Source: Nocardia higoensis NBRC 100133 (GTDB lineage: Bacteria; Actinomycetota; Actinomycetes; Mycobacteriales; Mycobacteriaceae). Taken from it: DNA of 64,000 nucleotides. The stretch lies in the NCBI RefSeq assembly GCF_000308595.1, contig NZ_BAGA01000183.1, positions 23,899 through 87,898 on the forward strand, read 5' to 3'. The translations under genes were made by a program, and so were the position numbers. Numbering within the stretch: the first letter of the stretch is position 1; the number at the start of each line of letters is the position of its first letter. The notes below the pieces were generated by a model, which saw only the letters and a program-made list of their open reading frames with translations, did no database searches and was not told the DNA's origin. Positions 1-10,400 of this stretch are shown piece by piece.

Positions 1-7
1 CGAGGAG

Positions 8-214
8 TCAGGGGGTGTGCATGAGCTGCCGGGCGAGGCCGAACAGGCGGTTGGCGAGCTTGATGACCGGAAGCCCGAGCGGAATCAGGAGGATCGTCAC
101 GCACAACACCGCACCGACGATCCACACCAGGGCCGCGAGCAGCCCGACCACCGTGCCGAGGACGGCTGTCAGGATCCCGACGACTACATCGAGCAAGCCC
201 TTGATCGCGCGCAT
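8..214 (-). CDS. small two-helix membrane protein (hypothetical)
   Basis: A 68-residue protein that is almost entirely hydrophobic. Two long membrane segments (about residues 7-32 and 35-52) are followed by a short basic tail. The ATG at 214 is preceded by a GGAGAGG ribosome site about 7 bases away, which favours it over an in-frame ATG at 247. No family is recognised with certainty; short integral membrane proteins of this kind are common in Nocardia and Rhodococcus. It reads the same way as the next hypothetical gene. Confidence 0.6.
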   Translation of the reverse strand: MRAIKGLLDVVVGILTAVLGTVVGLLAALVWIVGAVLCVTILLIPLGLPVIKLANRLFGLARQLMHTP

Positions 215-323
215 GGATGACCTCTCCACCACCCATTTTCCACTCATTTCACCCGAATGGCTCGTGGAATTCGGCGGATATCCGGGCCTGCGGCTATCTC
301 CTGGCGAAGCGCCTGTGCTGTGC

Positions 324-716
324 TCAGGGCGCGTCCAACACGCTCGCCGGGACCCCGTAGGGCAGGAACCGGACCCGGCGCCCGGGATCGGTGTTGTCAC
401 GATGCGCGCGCAAGGCCTCGAGCTCGCTCGGGAAGACCTGGTCGACCCTGGCCGCGCCGGTGTCGTCGATGGTGTAGATCGCCCAGACCCCGCTCCCTGT
501 TTCCCCGGTGGTCTCGCCTTCGGGCTGCGGGGGACGTGGTCGTTCCGGCTGGACGAACTGACCGAACAACGACGCCAGCGATCCGACGCCGGCGTTGTCC
601 ACCCGGTCCAGGTAGACGCCCGCCTTGCCGAGCAGGCCCCGGAGCTCGGTTCCCGCCTCGCGTAATGCGCGTTCGAAATCTTCCGGATCGATGCCGAAAG
701 GCCCGTTGGTTGCCAT
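324..716 (-). CDS. hypothetical protein, 130 aa
   Basis: The start at 716 (MATNGPFGIDPEDFERALRE) has a GAGGAGC ribosome site just upstream. The reading frame runs further up to 857, but that part is arginine/serine-rich and does not look like protein. The N-terminal half reads as an amphipathic helix. A proline/glutamate-rich linker (about residues 55-75) leads into a C-terminal part beginning WAIYTIDDTG that looks like a small beta fold. There is no signal peptide, membrane segment or catalytic motif. Function unknown. Confidence 0.55.
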   Translation of the reverse strand: MATNGPFGIDPEDFERALREAGTELRGLLGKAGVYLDRVDNAGVGSLASLFGQFVQPERPRPPQPEGETTGETGSGVWAIYTIDDTGAARVDQVFPSELEALRAHRDNTDPGRRVRFLPYGVPASVLDAP

Positions 717-863
717 CGAATGTGCTCCTCGGGACGGGATGGGCGGTGTGTCCTCAGTGTCCTCGCGAAACGCGGACTTCGCCACGACGGCCTCGCTCGT
801 CCGCCGTTCCGATCCGCGGTCCGGGCCGATGGTCGACTGGAAGTTTTTCGGCGGCAACCGGTC

Positions 864-1502
864 TCAGCTGTGATCCGGCGCCGCCTGGTGCGGATCCGGG
901 CCCACCGCGGGACCGGCGCCCACCGCACCCATGACGAACGGCACGACCTGTGCGATCACCTCGTCGACGGATCCGCCGTCGGCGAGTGCCTGACGGTGCG
1001 GGTCCAGGCAGCCGAGGATGCAGCGACTCGCGAAGCGCGCGTCGACGAGCTGGAACACTCCTGTGCGTTCACCCTCGACGAGGATCCCGAACACCACGTT
1101 CTCGAGCTGGTTGAGCTGTGAGGTGAACTCCAGTGCGGTCTGGTTGGGAATCAGGCTCATCATCGGCGGGGTGACCGGGTGGGGTCCGGCGAACTCGCGC
1201 AGTACCAGCTTCACGAGCGCTTCCAGCTTCCGGCGCGGGTCGTCCAGCGGCTCGATCTCCTGGGCGATCTGCGTCAGGAATCGCTCGATCTCCAGCGCGG
1301 ACCAGGCCAGCAGCAGCTCGGACTTGTCGGCGAAGTAGTTGTAGATCACGGTGCGGGTCAGGCCGGCCTGTGCGGCAACCGCTTTGATCGACGCGCCGTC
1401 CCAGCCGTCGCGGGCCAGAACCTCGGCGAAGGCGGCGAGGATGCGGGTGCGGATGGCCGTCTTGTGTTCGGCAACGGTGTGCCCTGCGTTCAGGATAGGC
1501 AC
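864..1502 (-). CDS. TetR/AcrR family transcriptional regulator
   Basis: A 212-residue protein with a typical TetR N-terminal helix-turn-helix (about residues 18-62: AFAEVLARDGWDGASIKAVA ... LTRTVIYNYFADKSELL) and a helical ligand-binding C-terminus. The start is a GTG at 1502. It is divergent from the ABC exporter genes that begin at 1700, and the intergenic region holds a dyad at 1573-1597. By family precedent it probably represses the exporter and itself. The ligand is unknown. Confidence 0.85.
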   Translation of the reverse strand: MPILNAGHTVAEHKTAIRTRILAAFAEVLARDGWDGASIKAVAAQAGLTRTVIYNYFADKSELLLAWSALEIERFLTQIAQEIEPLDDPRRKLEALVKLVLREFAGPHPVTPPMMSLIPNQTALEFTSQLNQLENVVFGILVEGERTGVFQLVDARFASRCILGCLDPHRQALADGGSVDEVIAQVVPFVMGAVGAGPAVGPDPHQAAPDHS

Positions 1503-1572
1503 ATGCTGCTCCCGGCTCGGTCGAGGACTTCCTGACCGGTCGGAGCGTACACGCCCCGGCGGCCCGCCGAGA

Positions 1573-1597
1573 TTTTGCTGACACTACGTCATCAAAA
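1573..1597. promoter_or_regulatory. candidate TetR operator (interrupted dyad)
   Basis: Half-sites TTTTG-c-TGAC and GTCA-t-CAAAA flank a 5-base centre, giving nine matching positions on each arm. The dyad lies between the divergent TetR gene (start 1502) and the ABC permease (start 1700). That position and symmetry fit an autoregulatory TetR operator; binding is inferred. Confidence 0.6.
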
Positions 1598-1699
1598 GTT
1601 GGCGGTCCGGTTCCACATCTGCTGAAATCTGCGCATGATTCTCTCCCGCCGCTACGTCGCCGTGCCGGTCTGACCGGACCGACTACAGGAGCCGCTTCG

Positions 1700-2830
1700 A
1701 TGTTTCTCGCTGTGCGTGAACTGCTGTTCGCGCGTACCCGCGTCCTGCTCATGGGCTCGGTGATCGCCTTGATCTCGGTCTTGATGGTCATCCTGTCGGG
1801 GCTTTCCTCCGGCCTGGTGGAAGACGGTGTGTCCGGTCTGCAACGGACTCCGGTACAGGCCTTCGCCTTCTCCGAGGGCACCAAGACCGATTCCGCCTTC
1901 TCCCGCTCGGTCGTGACCGAGGACCAGGCCGCCGCCTGGGCCGCGCGGCCCGATGTGGACGCGGCCGAACTCATGGGCAATGCCATCGTCAACGCGCACA
2001 CCGGCGGTGGCACGGCGATCGACCTCACCGTCTTCGGCATCACCCCGGGATCGTTCCTCGAACCGGCGGTCGCCGAGGGCGCGGCGTTGAGCGGCCCACG
2101 CGATGTCGTGCTGAGTGCCAGCGCCGCCGACGAAGGCGTGGCGGTCGGTGACACCGTGATCATCGACCGGATCGGCACCGAGCTCACCGTGGTCGGATTC
2201 ACCGGCGACAAGCGCACCTTCGGTCACGTGGACATCGCCTATGTGCCGCTGCGGACCTGGCAGGAGATCAACAGCGGTCTGCCCGCCGGCTCCGAGATCG
2301 ACCCGCGCGTCTACACCCAGGCCAGCGTCGTCGCGATCAAGGGCGCCGACGGCGCACTTCCCGATCTCGCCGCGGGCGACGCCGCCGCGGGCACGTCGAG
2401 CAAGACCCTCGAGGAGTCGTTCGACTCCTCTCCCGGCTATACCGCCGAGATGATGACCATGTCGATGATCGTCGCCTTCCTCTACGCGATCTCGGCGCTC
2501 GTCGTCGGCGCCTTCTTCAGCATCTGGACCGTGCAGCGGATGCGTGAACTCGCGGTGCTGCGCGCGCTCGGCGCCTCCACCGGATATCTGTTGCGGGACA
2601 GCCTGATGCAGGCCGTGGTCATCCTCGTCGCCGCCGTGGCGGTCGGCGTCCTGGCCGGCCTCGGCCTCGGTTCCGGCCTCGACGGCACCGGGATGCCGTT
2701 CGCCCTGGAAGCCGGGCCCATCGCACGCGGCGCGGCACTGCTCGTCGTGCTCGGCCTCGTCGGCGCCGGGATCGCCGTCCTGCGCATCACGCGCATCAAC
2801 CCTCTGAACGCTCTGGGAGACAACCGATGA
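1700..2830 (+). CDS. ABC transporter permease, FtsX/MacB type
   Basis: A 376-residue protein with one N-terminal membrane segment (about residues 17-38), a large extracytoplasmic domain of MacB periplasmic-core type, and a C-terminal FtsX domain with three membrane helices (about 255-280, 305-330 and 345-365). AGGAG precedes the ATG. The stop overlaps the next ATG (ATGA), so it is translationally coupled to the ATPase gene. Such pairs export lipoproteins, peptides or drugs or act as mechanotransmission pumps; the substrate cannot be read from the sequence. Confidence 0.85.
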   Translation: MFLAVRELLFARTRVLLMGSVIALISVLMVILSGLSSGLVEDGVSGLQRTPVQAFAFSEGTKTDSAFSRSVVTEDQAAAWAARPDVDAAELMGNAIVNAHTGGGTAIDLTVFGITPGSFLEPAVAEGAALSGPRDVVLSASAADEGVAVGDTVIIDRIGTELTVVGFTGDKRTFGHVDIAYVPLRTWQEINSGLPAGSEIDPRVYTQASVVAIKGADGALPDLAAGDAAAGTSSKTLEESFDSSPGYTAEMMTMSMIVAFLYAISALVVGAFFSIWTVQRMRELAVLRALGASTGYLLRDSLMQAVVILVAAVAVGVLAGLGLGSGLDGTGMPFALEAGPIARGAALLVVLGLVGAGIAVLRITRINPLNALGDNR

Positions 2831-3507
2831 GCACCCTCACCGCCACCGGGCTCAGCTTGCGCAACGTCACTCTGCGGTTCGGTGACGGCGACAGCACCGT
2901 CACCGCACTCGACGACGTGACTCTCGATGTCGCGCCCGGGGAGCTGGTCGCCATCGTCGGTCCCTCCGGCGCCGGAAAGTCGAGTCTGCTGGCCGTCGCG
3001 GGCGGGCTCATCACACCTACCAGCGGAACCGTGGCACTGCGCGACATCGACCTGACCGCCACACCGCAGTCGAAACTCGCCGAAATCCGCCGCAACCACA
3101 TCGGTTTCGTCTTCCAGTCCGCCAATCTGCTGCCCGCGCTGACCGCGATCGACCAATTGCGGCTGATGTCGACCATCACCGGGCGCCCTGGCCGCGACCC
3201 CGGCGAGCTGCTCGCCTCCGTGGGCATGTCCCACCGAGCGGACAAACGGCCAGGGCAACTGTCGGGCGGTGAGCGCCAGCGGGTCGGCATCGCCCGCGCC
3301 CTGATCACCGATCCGGCCGTGCTGCTCGTCGACGAACCGACCGCCGCGCTGGACCGCAATCGCAGCCACGAGGTGGTGACCCTGCTGGCCGAGGAAACCC
3401 ACCGCGCGAAGGTCGCGACCGTCATGGTCACCCACGACCACGATGTCCTCGTCCACTGCGATCGCATCCTCGAGATGATCGACGGCAGGCTCGCGCCCCC
3501 GGCCTGA
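2827..3507 (+). CDS. ABC transporter ATP-binding protein (MacB/LolD type)
   Basis: A 226-residue ATPase. Walker A is GPSGAGKSS (about residue 47), the Q-loop lies in FVFQSANLLP, the signature is LSGGERQRVGIARAL, Walker B is VLLVDEPTAALD, and the switch histidine is in MVTHDHD. It is paired with the permease just upstream by a 4-base overlap. Length and motifs fit the LolD/MacB group that partners FtsX permeases. A hairpin at 3527-3557 follows the stop. Confidence 0.93.
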   Translation: MSTLTATGLSLRNVTLRFGDGDSTVTALDDVTLDVAPGELVAIVGPSGAGKSSLLAVAGGLITPTSGTVALRDIDLTATPQSKLAEIRRNHIGFVFQSANLLPALTAIDQLRLMSTITGRPGRDPGELLASVGMSHRADKRPGQLSGGERQRVGIARALITDPAVLLVDEPTAALDRNRSHEVVTLLAEETHRAKVATVMVTHDHDVLVHCDRILEMIDGRLAPPA

Positions 3508-3526
3508 AAGCCGTCTCCTGTTGCCG

Positions 3527-3557
3527 CACGGTCATCGGCATCCGCCGATCGACCGTG
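3527..3557 (+). terminator. hairpin after the ABC exporter operon
   Basis: CACGGTCATCGGC (3527-3539), a 4-base loop, and a matching right arm with one bulged C (3544-3557) give a 13-pair stem starting 20 bases after the ATPase stop. There is no T-run, as is usual for high-GC actinobacteria. Confidence 0.55.
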
Positions 3558-3709
3558 TTCGGCGGGCTCGGTCGCCCGATCAATGGGTAGCCGAAAGTTG
3601 CCCGGGAATCGGGCGCGGACGCCGAGTAGCTGACGCGGTGTGGCCTTGATAGTGGTGGCGGCCCTTGACAGGCCGCAGCGCCGCTCCGAGGCTTGAAGTT
3701 GCCATATGA

Positions 3710-3721
3710 CACTCGAGAGTG
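3710..3721. promoter_or_regulatory. palindrome upstream of the carboxylic acid reductase gene
   Basis: CACTCGAGAGTG is a perfect 12-base palindrome 28 bases before the chosen ATG. It could be an operator or chance. The rest of 3558-3748 shows no gene. Confidence 0.3.
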
Positions 3722-3748
3722 CCACCTACGAGTATCGAGGTGAGTTCG

Positions 3749-6700
3749 ATGGCGACCCGTACCCCGTTGTCGGCCGAGGCTCAGGAAGCCCGGCTCGAAC
3801 GCCGCATCGCCGACCTGTACCGCTTCGACGAGCAGTGCGCCGCTGCCCGGCCCGACCCGGCCGTCGCCGCCCGGACGGAAGCGCCCGGCCTGCGTCCGCT
3901 CGAACTCGCGCAGATCGTGATGGAGGGCTACGCGCATCGGCCCGCCCTCGGGCAGCGCGCGATCGAATTCGTCACCGACCGGCGCACCGGCCGCACGTCG
4001 GCGAAGCTGCTGCCCACATTCGAGACGATCACCTATCGCGAGGTATGGGACCGTGCCGGGGCGATCGCCGCCGCATTGGCAGGTGATCCCGTGCGGTCCG
4101 GTGACCGCGTCTGCGTCCTGGGTTTCACCAGCGTCGACTACACCCTCGTGGATGTGGCACTGATGCGACTGGCCGCGGTAGCGGTTCCGTTGCAGGCCAG
4201 TGCGGTGGCGGCCCAGCTTCTCCCGATCGTCGACGAGACCGAGCCCACGGTGATCGCGGTGAGTGTCGACCATCTCGCGATCGCCGTCGAACTCGCGCTC
4301 ACCGGTCACACCCCGCAGCGCCTGATCGTGTTCGACCACCACGAGCAGATCGACGACGAACGCGAAGCATTGGCAGCCGCGTCGATGCGGCTGGCCGAGG
4401 CGGGCAGTCCGGTGACCATCGAAACCCTGCCCGCTGTCATCGCCCGCGGCCGGGCACTGCCTCCGGCCCCGGTGCCCACCCGCGCCGACGCCGATCCGCT
4501 GGCACTGCTGATCTACACCTCGGGAAGCACCGGAGCCCCCAAGGGCGCCATGATCACCGAACGGTCGGTGGCCGACAACTGGCGTGCGTCGACCAGCGAG
4601 CGATGGGGGCAGCGCGGCGCCGAATCGGTGATCGTGCTCGCCTTCATGCCGATGAGCCACATCATGGGCCGGGCGGTTCTCTACATGGCGCTGGCGCGCG
4701 GCGGCACCGCCTACTTCGTCGCCCGCAGTGATCTGTCGACTTTGCTGGAGGATCTGGCCACGGTCCGGCCCACCCACCTCACTTTCGTGCCCAGGATCTG
4801 GGAAATGCTCTTCCAGCGATTCCAGAGCGAGATGCAGCAGCGCGCGGCCGAAGGCGGCGACCGTGCGGCCTTGGAGCGCCGCGTGCTGGCCGATATGCGC
4901 GAGAATCTACTCGGCGGGCGCTTCCTCTCGGCGACGACGGGTTCGGCGCCGATGTCGGCGGAGATGAGAGCCTGGGCCGAATCACTTCTCGAACTGCACC
5001 TGGTGGACGGTTACGGTGCCACGGAGACCGGCAGCATCGCGGTCGACGGCCGGATATGCCGCCCACCCGTGCTCGACTACGAACTCGTCGACGTCCCGGA
5101 ACTGGGCTATTTCCATACCGATCGGCCCTATCCCAGGGGTGAGCTGGTGGTCCGGTCCGAGACGCTGGTCCCCGGCTACTACAAGCGCGCCGATGTGACC
5201 GCCGAGGTGTTCGACTCCGACGGCCGGTACCACACCGGAGACATCTTCGCCGAGATCGGCGTCGATCACCTCGCCTTCCTCGATCGCCGCAGCTTCGTAC
5301 TGAAGCTCTCCCAGGGCGAGTTCGTGACCGTGTCGAAGGTGGAGGCCGTGTTCTCCGAGAGCCCGCTGGTCCGCCAGATCTTCGTCTACGGCAACAGCAC
5401 CCGGTCCTATCTCCTGGCGGTGGTGGTGCCGACCGCCGACGCGATCGAGTACACCGGCGGCGACATCGACGCACTGAAGCAGTTGGTCCGCGAATCCCTG
5501 CAGCAGGTCGCGAGGTCGGCCGGTCTCCAGGCCTACGAGATCCCCCGCGATGTGCTCATCGAGACGCAGCCGTTCACCCCCGAGAACGGTCTGCTCACCG
5601 GTATCCGCAAACTGGCGCGGCCGAAACTGAAGGAGTACTACGGACCGCGATTGGAGCAGCTCTACAGCGAGCTCGCCGTGGCCGAGGTCGAGGAACTGCG
5701 CGCACTACGCGTCGGTGCCGGCGACCGGCCGACGGTGGAGACGGTCGTGCGCGCGGCAGCCGCCGTGCTGGGTGCGGCCACCCGTGACGTGCGCCCCGAC
5801 GCGCATTTCACCGATCTCGGCGGAGACTCGTTGTCGGCACTGACCTTCGCACAACTACTGCGCGACATCTTCGCTGTCGAGGTGCCGGTGGGTTTCCTCA
5901 TCGGCCCGGCCACCGATCTCCATGCCCTCGCCGGCTACATCGACCGGCAGCGCAGGGGAGCGGACCGGCCGACCTTCGCCGCGGTACACGGCGCGGACGC
6001 CACCGAAGCACGCGCCACCGATCTGACACTCGACGAATTCATCGATGGCAACACCCTCGCGGAGGCTCCGCGCCTTCCCGGTCCCAGCCCGGAGGTGCGG
6101 ACCGTTCTGTTGACCGGCGCGACCGGATTCCTCGGTAGATACCTGGCGCTGGAATGGCTGGAGCGGCTCGCTCGAACCGGCGGCACGCTGATCTGCCTGG
6201 TGCGCGCGCACGACGATGTCGATGCCAGGGCCCGGCTGGACAAGACTTTCGACGCGGGAGATCCGAAGCTCTCCGACCACTACCGCGAGCTGGCGGCGGC
6301 TCATCTCGAAGTGATCGCCGGCGACAAGGCCGAGCCCGAGCTGGGGCTGGAACACGCCACCTGGCAGCGGTTGGCGGACACGGTCGATGTGATCGTGGAT
6401 CCCGCGGCACTGGTCAATCACCTCCTGCCCTACAGCGAACTGTTCGGACCCAATGTCGTGGGGACCGCGGAACTGATCCGTCTCGCGGTGACCACGAAAC
6501 AGAAGCCCTACACCTACGTCTCGACCATCGGCGTGAACGACCAGATCGACCGCTCGGCGTTCACCGAGGAGGCCGACATCCGGGTGATCAGCCCGCGCCG
6601 CACCATCGACGGCAGTTACGCCAACGGGTACGCGAACAGCAAGTGGGCGGGCGAAGTGCTGCTCCGGGAGGCGAACGACCTGTGTGGTCTGCCGGTCACG

Positions 6701-7288
6701 GTGTTCCGCTGCGACATGATCCTCGCCGACACCGGGTACGCCGGTCAGCTCAACGTCCCGGACATGTTCACGCGGTGGGTGCTGAGCGTGGAAGCCGTCG
6801 GTACCGCGCCGGGCTCCTTCTACGAACTCGATTCGGACGGCCACCGGCAGCGCGCACACTACGACGGGCTCCCGGTCGGCTTCATCGCCGAGGCGATCGC
6901 CGCCCTCGGCGCCCGGGCTGACACCGGCTTCCGCACCTACCATGTGATGAACCCGTACGACGACGGCATCTCGCTGGACACCTATGTCGACTGGCTGATC
7001 GATGCCGGGCACCCGATCGAACGCGTCCCCGACTACGAGCTCTGGCTGCAGCGGTTCGAGACCGCGGTCCGCGCCCTTCCCGACCGGCAGCGCCGGTACT
7101 CCTTGCTGCCGATGTTGCAGAACTACCGGAAACCGCAACGAGCCGTACGCGGCTCGATCGCACCGACCGAACGGTTCCGCGCGGCGGTTCGACATGAGGA
7201 AATCGGTTCCACCAAGGACATCCCCCACATCACCCCGGAAATCATCGTCAAATACACCACCGACCTCCAGTTACTGGGGCTGTTGTGA
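3749..7288 (+). CDS. car: carboxylic acid reductase (CAR / FadD9 type)
   Basis: A 1179-residue enzyme that reduces aromatic and fatty carboxylic acids to aldehydes with ATP and NADPH. Domain 1 is an adenylation domain (about residues 1-640) with the AMP motif YTSGSTGAPKG near 255 and GYGATETG near 425. Domain 2 is a carrier domain with DLGGDSLSALTF, whose serine near 693 takes phosphopantetheine. Domain 3 is a thioester reductase (about 780-1179) with LLTGATGFLGR and the GYANSKW tyrosine/lysine pair. The ATG at 3749 has GAGGTGAG upstream and matches the usual N-terminus of the family; a GTG at 3719 in frame is less likely. It needs a phosphopantetheinyl transferase, and none is in the window. 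Length and order match Nocardia CARs. Confidence 0.95.
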   Translation: MATRTPLSAEAQEARLERRIADLYRFDEQCAAARPDPAVAARTEAPGLRPLELAQIVMEGYAHRPALGQRAIEFVTDRRTGRTSAKLLPTFETITYREVWDRAGAIAAALAGDPVRSGDRVCVLGFTSVDYTLVDVALMRLAAVAVPLQASAVAAQLLPIVDETEPTVIAVSVDHLAIAVELALTGHTPQRLIVFDHHEQIDDEREALAAASMRLAEAGSPVTIETLPAVIARGRALPPAPVPTRADADPLALLIYTSGSTGAPKGAMITERSVADNWRASTSERWGQRGAESVIVLAFMPMSHIMGRAVLYMALARGGTAYFVARSDLSTLLEDLATVRPTHLTFVPRIWEMLFQRFQSEMQQRAAEGGDRAALERRVLADMRENLLGGRFLSATTGSAPMSAEMRAWAESLLELHLVDGYGATETGSIAVDGRICRPPVLDYELVDVPELGYFHTDRPYPRGELVVRSETLVPGYYKRADVTAEVFDSDGRYHTGDIFAEIGVDHLAFLDRRSFVLKLSQGEFVTVSKVEAVFSESPLVRQIFVYGNSTRSYLLAVVVPTADAIEYTGGDIDALKQLVRESLQQVARSAGLQAYEIPRDVLIETQPFTPENGLLTGIRKLARPKLKEYYGPRLEQLYSELAVAEVEELRALRVGAGDRPTVETVVRAAAAVLGAATRDVRPDAHFTDLGGDSLSALTFAQLLRDIFAVEVPVGFLIGPATDLHALAGYIDRQRRGADRPTFAAVHGADATEARATDLTLDEFIDGNTLAEAPRLPGPSPEVRTVLLTGATGFLGRYLALEWLERLARTGGTLICLVRAHDDVDARARLDKTFDAGDPKLSDHYRELAAAHLEVIAGDKAEPELGLEHATWQRLADTVDVIVDPAALVNHLLPYSELFGPNVVGTAELIRLAVTTKQKPYTYVSTIGVNDQIDRSAFTEEADIRVISPRRTIDGSYANGYANSKWAGEVLLREANDLCGLPVTVFRCDMILADTGYAGQLNVPDMFTRWVLSVEAVGTAPGSFYELDSDGHRQRAHYDGLPVGFIAEAIAALGARADTGFRTYHVMNPYDDGISLDTYVDWLIDAGHPIERVPDYELWLQRFETAVRALPDRQRRYSLLPMLQNYRKPQRAVRGSIAPTERFRAAVRHEEIGSTKDIPHITPEIIVKYTTDLQLLGLL

Positions 7289-7496
7289 CGACGTCCGCAC
7301 GACCATCGCGATTCCGAAATACCGAACAGGCCGAGATATTCCCGGCCACCGGCCACAGAATTGTGGAATTGCAGATCCGTTCGCCCGGAACACGAATCAC
7401 CGCGTCACGCTCAGATCGGCGTGAGTTTCGGCGATTCACCTGGTCACAGGCCTACACTTGGCCGATGCAGCCACTGACCACATGGAAAGCCTGAGG

Positions 7497-10400
7497 GTGC
7501 GAAGCATCGGTTTCGGTGGACTGACGGGGCATTCCCTGTCGGTCGTGTCGTCCACCACGGTCAGGACCGTGGTATCGGCACAGAATCTATTGCAGCCGGT
7601 GACCCGCCCGATTCGCGAATCGGCGCGCACCGTCCTCGGTTCGGCGGAAAAGGACGTCGGCGAGGTGGTTCTGCCGATGTCGTGGCGCACGGCCCGGAGA
7701 CTGCATGTCGACCTCGACCAGGTGCTGCCGTTTCCGGGATGGGTGCGCGGGGCCGCGCAGCTGGAGCGTGTGGTCGGCGCGACCCCGGGAGTCGTCTCGG
7801 CCCATGTGGAGGGCATCCTCGGGCGGATAGTGATCGAGCGGGAGGAAACAGCCGACCTCGAGGAGATCCACCGCGCGATTCGCCGCGCCGCCGACGCCGT
7901 GACCGATGCCGCCACGGCGGCAGATCGGCAGCACGGGACAGCGGTGTCGCCGGCGGCCGATCCGGGTGACCCGCTGGCGTTGGTCGTTCCGGCGGTCGCC
8001 GCGGTGGTCGATGCCGCCGCGGTCGCCGCAGCGGTGACAGGTTGGCTCGGCAGGCTCCCTCGCGTACCACGCGCCGCACGCGCCGCCGCCGCGATGATCA
8101 ACCATCAGCCCCGGATCGTCGCGCTGCTCGAAGCGAGGCTCGGGCGGCTCGGCACCGATCTACTGCTGAACGCGATCTCCGGGGCAGCCCACGGGCTCAC
8201 TCAGGCGCCGGCCACGCCTTTACTGGATCTGATGCAGCGGACGGCGCAGTTGTCGGAGGCGCTCGCCCATCGGCAGACCTGGCGGGAGCGTGAGCCGGAA
8301 CTCGCCGCAGCCACGCGGCCGCAGTGCCCGGCGATGTCGGTGATCCCGGTGGCCTCGCAGGACTCCGGCGGGCCACGGCACGAATGGGCGCCCGCCGCGG
8401 CCGGTGAGGTTTCACACGTGGTGGTCGACTCCGCCGTGGACGTATCCATCGACTGTGCCGGCTCGAAGATGGCCGGCGTCGTCGAGGACTATGCCGACCA
8501 AGCCGCCAACGGCTCACTGGTGGCGGCCGCGGGCACGCTGCTCGCCGGTGGCACGGTCGACGACATCGCCGATGCGGTGCTGGCCGGCATACCCAAAGCG
8601 GCGCACATGGGCAGGGAAGGGTTCGCGGTGTTCCTCGGCCGTGGACTCGCGAAAACGGGCCTGCTGGTACTCGACCCCGGTGCGTTACGACGGCTGGACC
8701 GCATTCGAGTGATCGTCATCGACGGCGCCGCGTTGCGCGGCGACACCCGCGCCGTCCTCGACGTCGAGGTGCGCGCGCCGGACTGGGACGACGATCTGGT
8801 TTTCGAGATCGCGGACGCCCTGTTGCACGATGAGCGGGTTCCGCACTCCGGTCGCGGCGAATTGTGCGCCGAGGGCGCCAGTTTGGGCTGGCATGAGCGC
8901 CCGGACGCCGCGGCGCCCGCCTTGGGCGCCGAGCACGCGGACCTGCTGGTCGGCGGACAGGTCGTGGCCACCCTCACCGTCGGCTGGGAACTCGACTCCT
9001 ATTCGATCCCGCTGGTGGAGATGGCTCGTCGCAGCGGTGCCCGAGTGGTGCTGCGCAATGTCTGCGGTACAGAGGAACTGAACACCTTCGTGACCGCCGC
9101 CCACGAACCCGGTACGCCCCTGGTCGACCTGGTGCGGGAGCTGCGCGCCGACCGCGGCCCGGTGATGGTGATCTCTGCCCTCCACTCCGACTTCGTCTCG
9201 ATGGACACCCTGGCGGCCCTCGCTGTCGCCGATATCGGACTCGCGCTCGACGACCCCGCCGCGGCGACGCCCTGGACCGCCGACATCATCGCGGGCACCG
9301 ACCTCGCCGCAGCCGTTCGCGTGCTGACGGCCCTGTCAGCCGCCCGCCGGGCCACCGAATCGGCGGTGCGGTTGGCCAAAGCGGGCACCACACTCGCCGG
9401 GCTACTGCTGGTCACCGGAGAAACCGAACAACGAGGCGGGCTCGGTCTGGGGCGCTGGCTCAGCCCGGTGAATGCCGCGGGCGCGACCGCCTGGTTCGTC
9501 AGTGCGTTCGCCGCACGACAGGTATTGCGAATGCCGGACCCGCCGCCTCAACCGCTCACCGCCTGGCATGCCCTCGACCCCGAAATCGTGTTCTCGCGCG
9601 TGCTCGGCGGTATTCCGTCCGCGGAGCCGTCGGTGACTCCGCAGTGGTACCGCGCGCTGTCCGAACTCTCGGAAACCGCTGTCGGCGAGTTCCTCCTCCG
9701 CCCAGCGATACTGCTGGCCAGGGTGGCCGATGCCACCCGCCGTGAACTGGGCGATCCACTCACCCCGATCCTCGCCGTCGGCGCGGCGGCGGCCGCGATT
9801 CTGGGCAGCAATGTCGATGCCCTGCTGGTCGCCGGGGTGATGAGCGTGAACGCCGTGGTCAGCGGAGTTCAGCGCTTACGTGCCGAGCACGCCGCCGAGG
9901 CGCTGTTCGCCGAACAGGAGCAGGCGGTCCGGCGAGTTGTCGTGCCCACGGTCGCGACAACGGCGCGGCGACTGCATTCGGCACGGACCTCCAGCCGTGT
10001 CACGGTCGTCCCCGCGACCCGGTTGCGTCCGGGCGACGTGCTCGATCTGCGGGCGCCGGAAGTGGTACCGGCCGACGCCCGCGTGTTGATCGCCGACGAT
10101 CTGGAGGTCGACGAGTCATCGCTGACCGGTGAGTCGCTACCGGTCGACAAACAGGTCGAGCCGGTCGCCAACGACGCCACCGAACGGGCAAGCATGCTCT
10201 TCCAGGGCAGCACGATCGTCGCCGGACACGCCCGCGCCATCGTGGTGGCCACCGGTCCGGCCACCGCCGCCCACCGCGCCATATCCGCTGTCTCCGACGT
10301 GGCGCCCGCGGCCGGAGTGCAGGGGCGGCTGCGCGATCTCACGAGCAAGGTGTTGCCGCTGACCCTGGCCGGGGGTGCGGTGGTCGGCGGCCTGTCGCTG

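Noticed and set aside
8..928. Long minus-strand frame covering both small genes at the left edge
   Set aside because: Only its last 68 codons read as protein; the rest is Arg/Ser/Pro-rich and overlaps the better-supported gene at 324-716.
7289..7496. Possible terminator after the carboxylic acid reductase
   Set aside because: Only short imperfect pairings (GGCC runs) are visible; not convincing.
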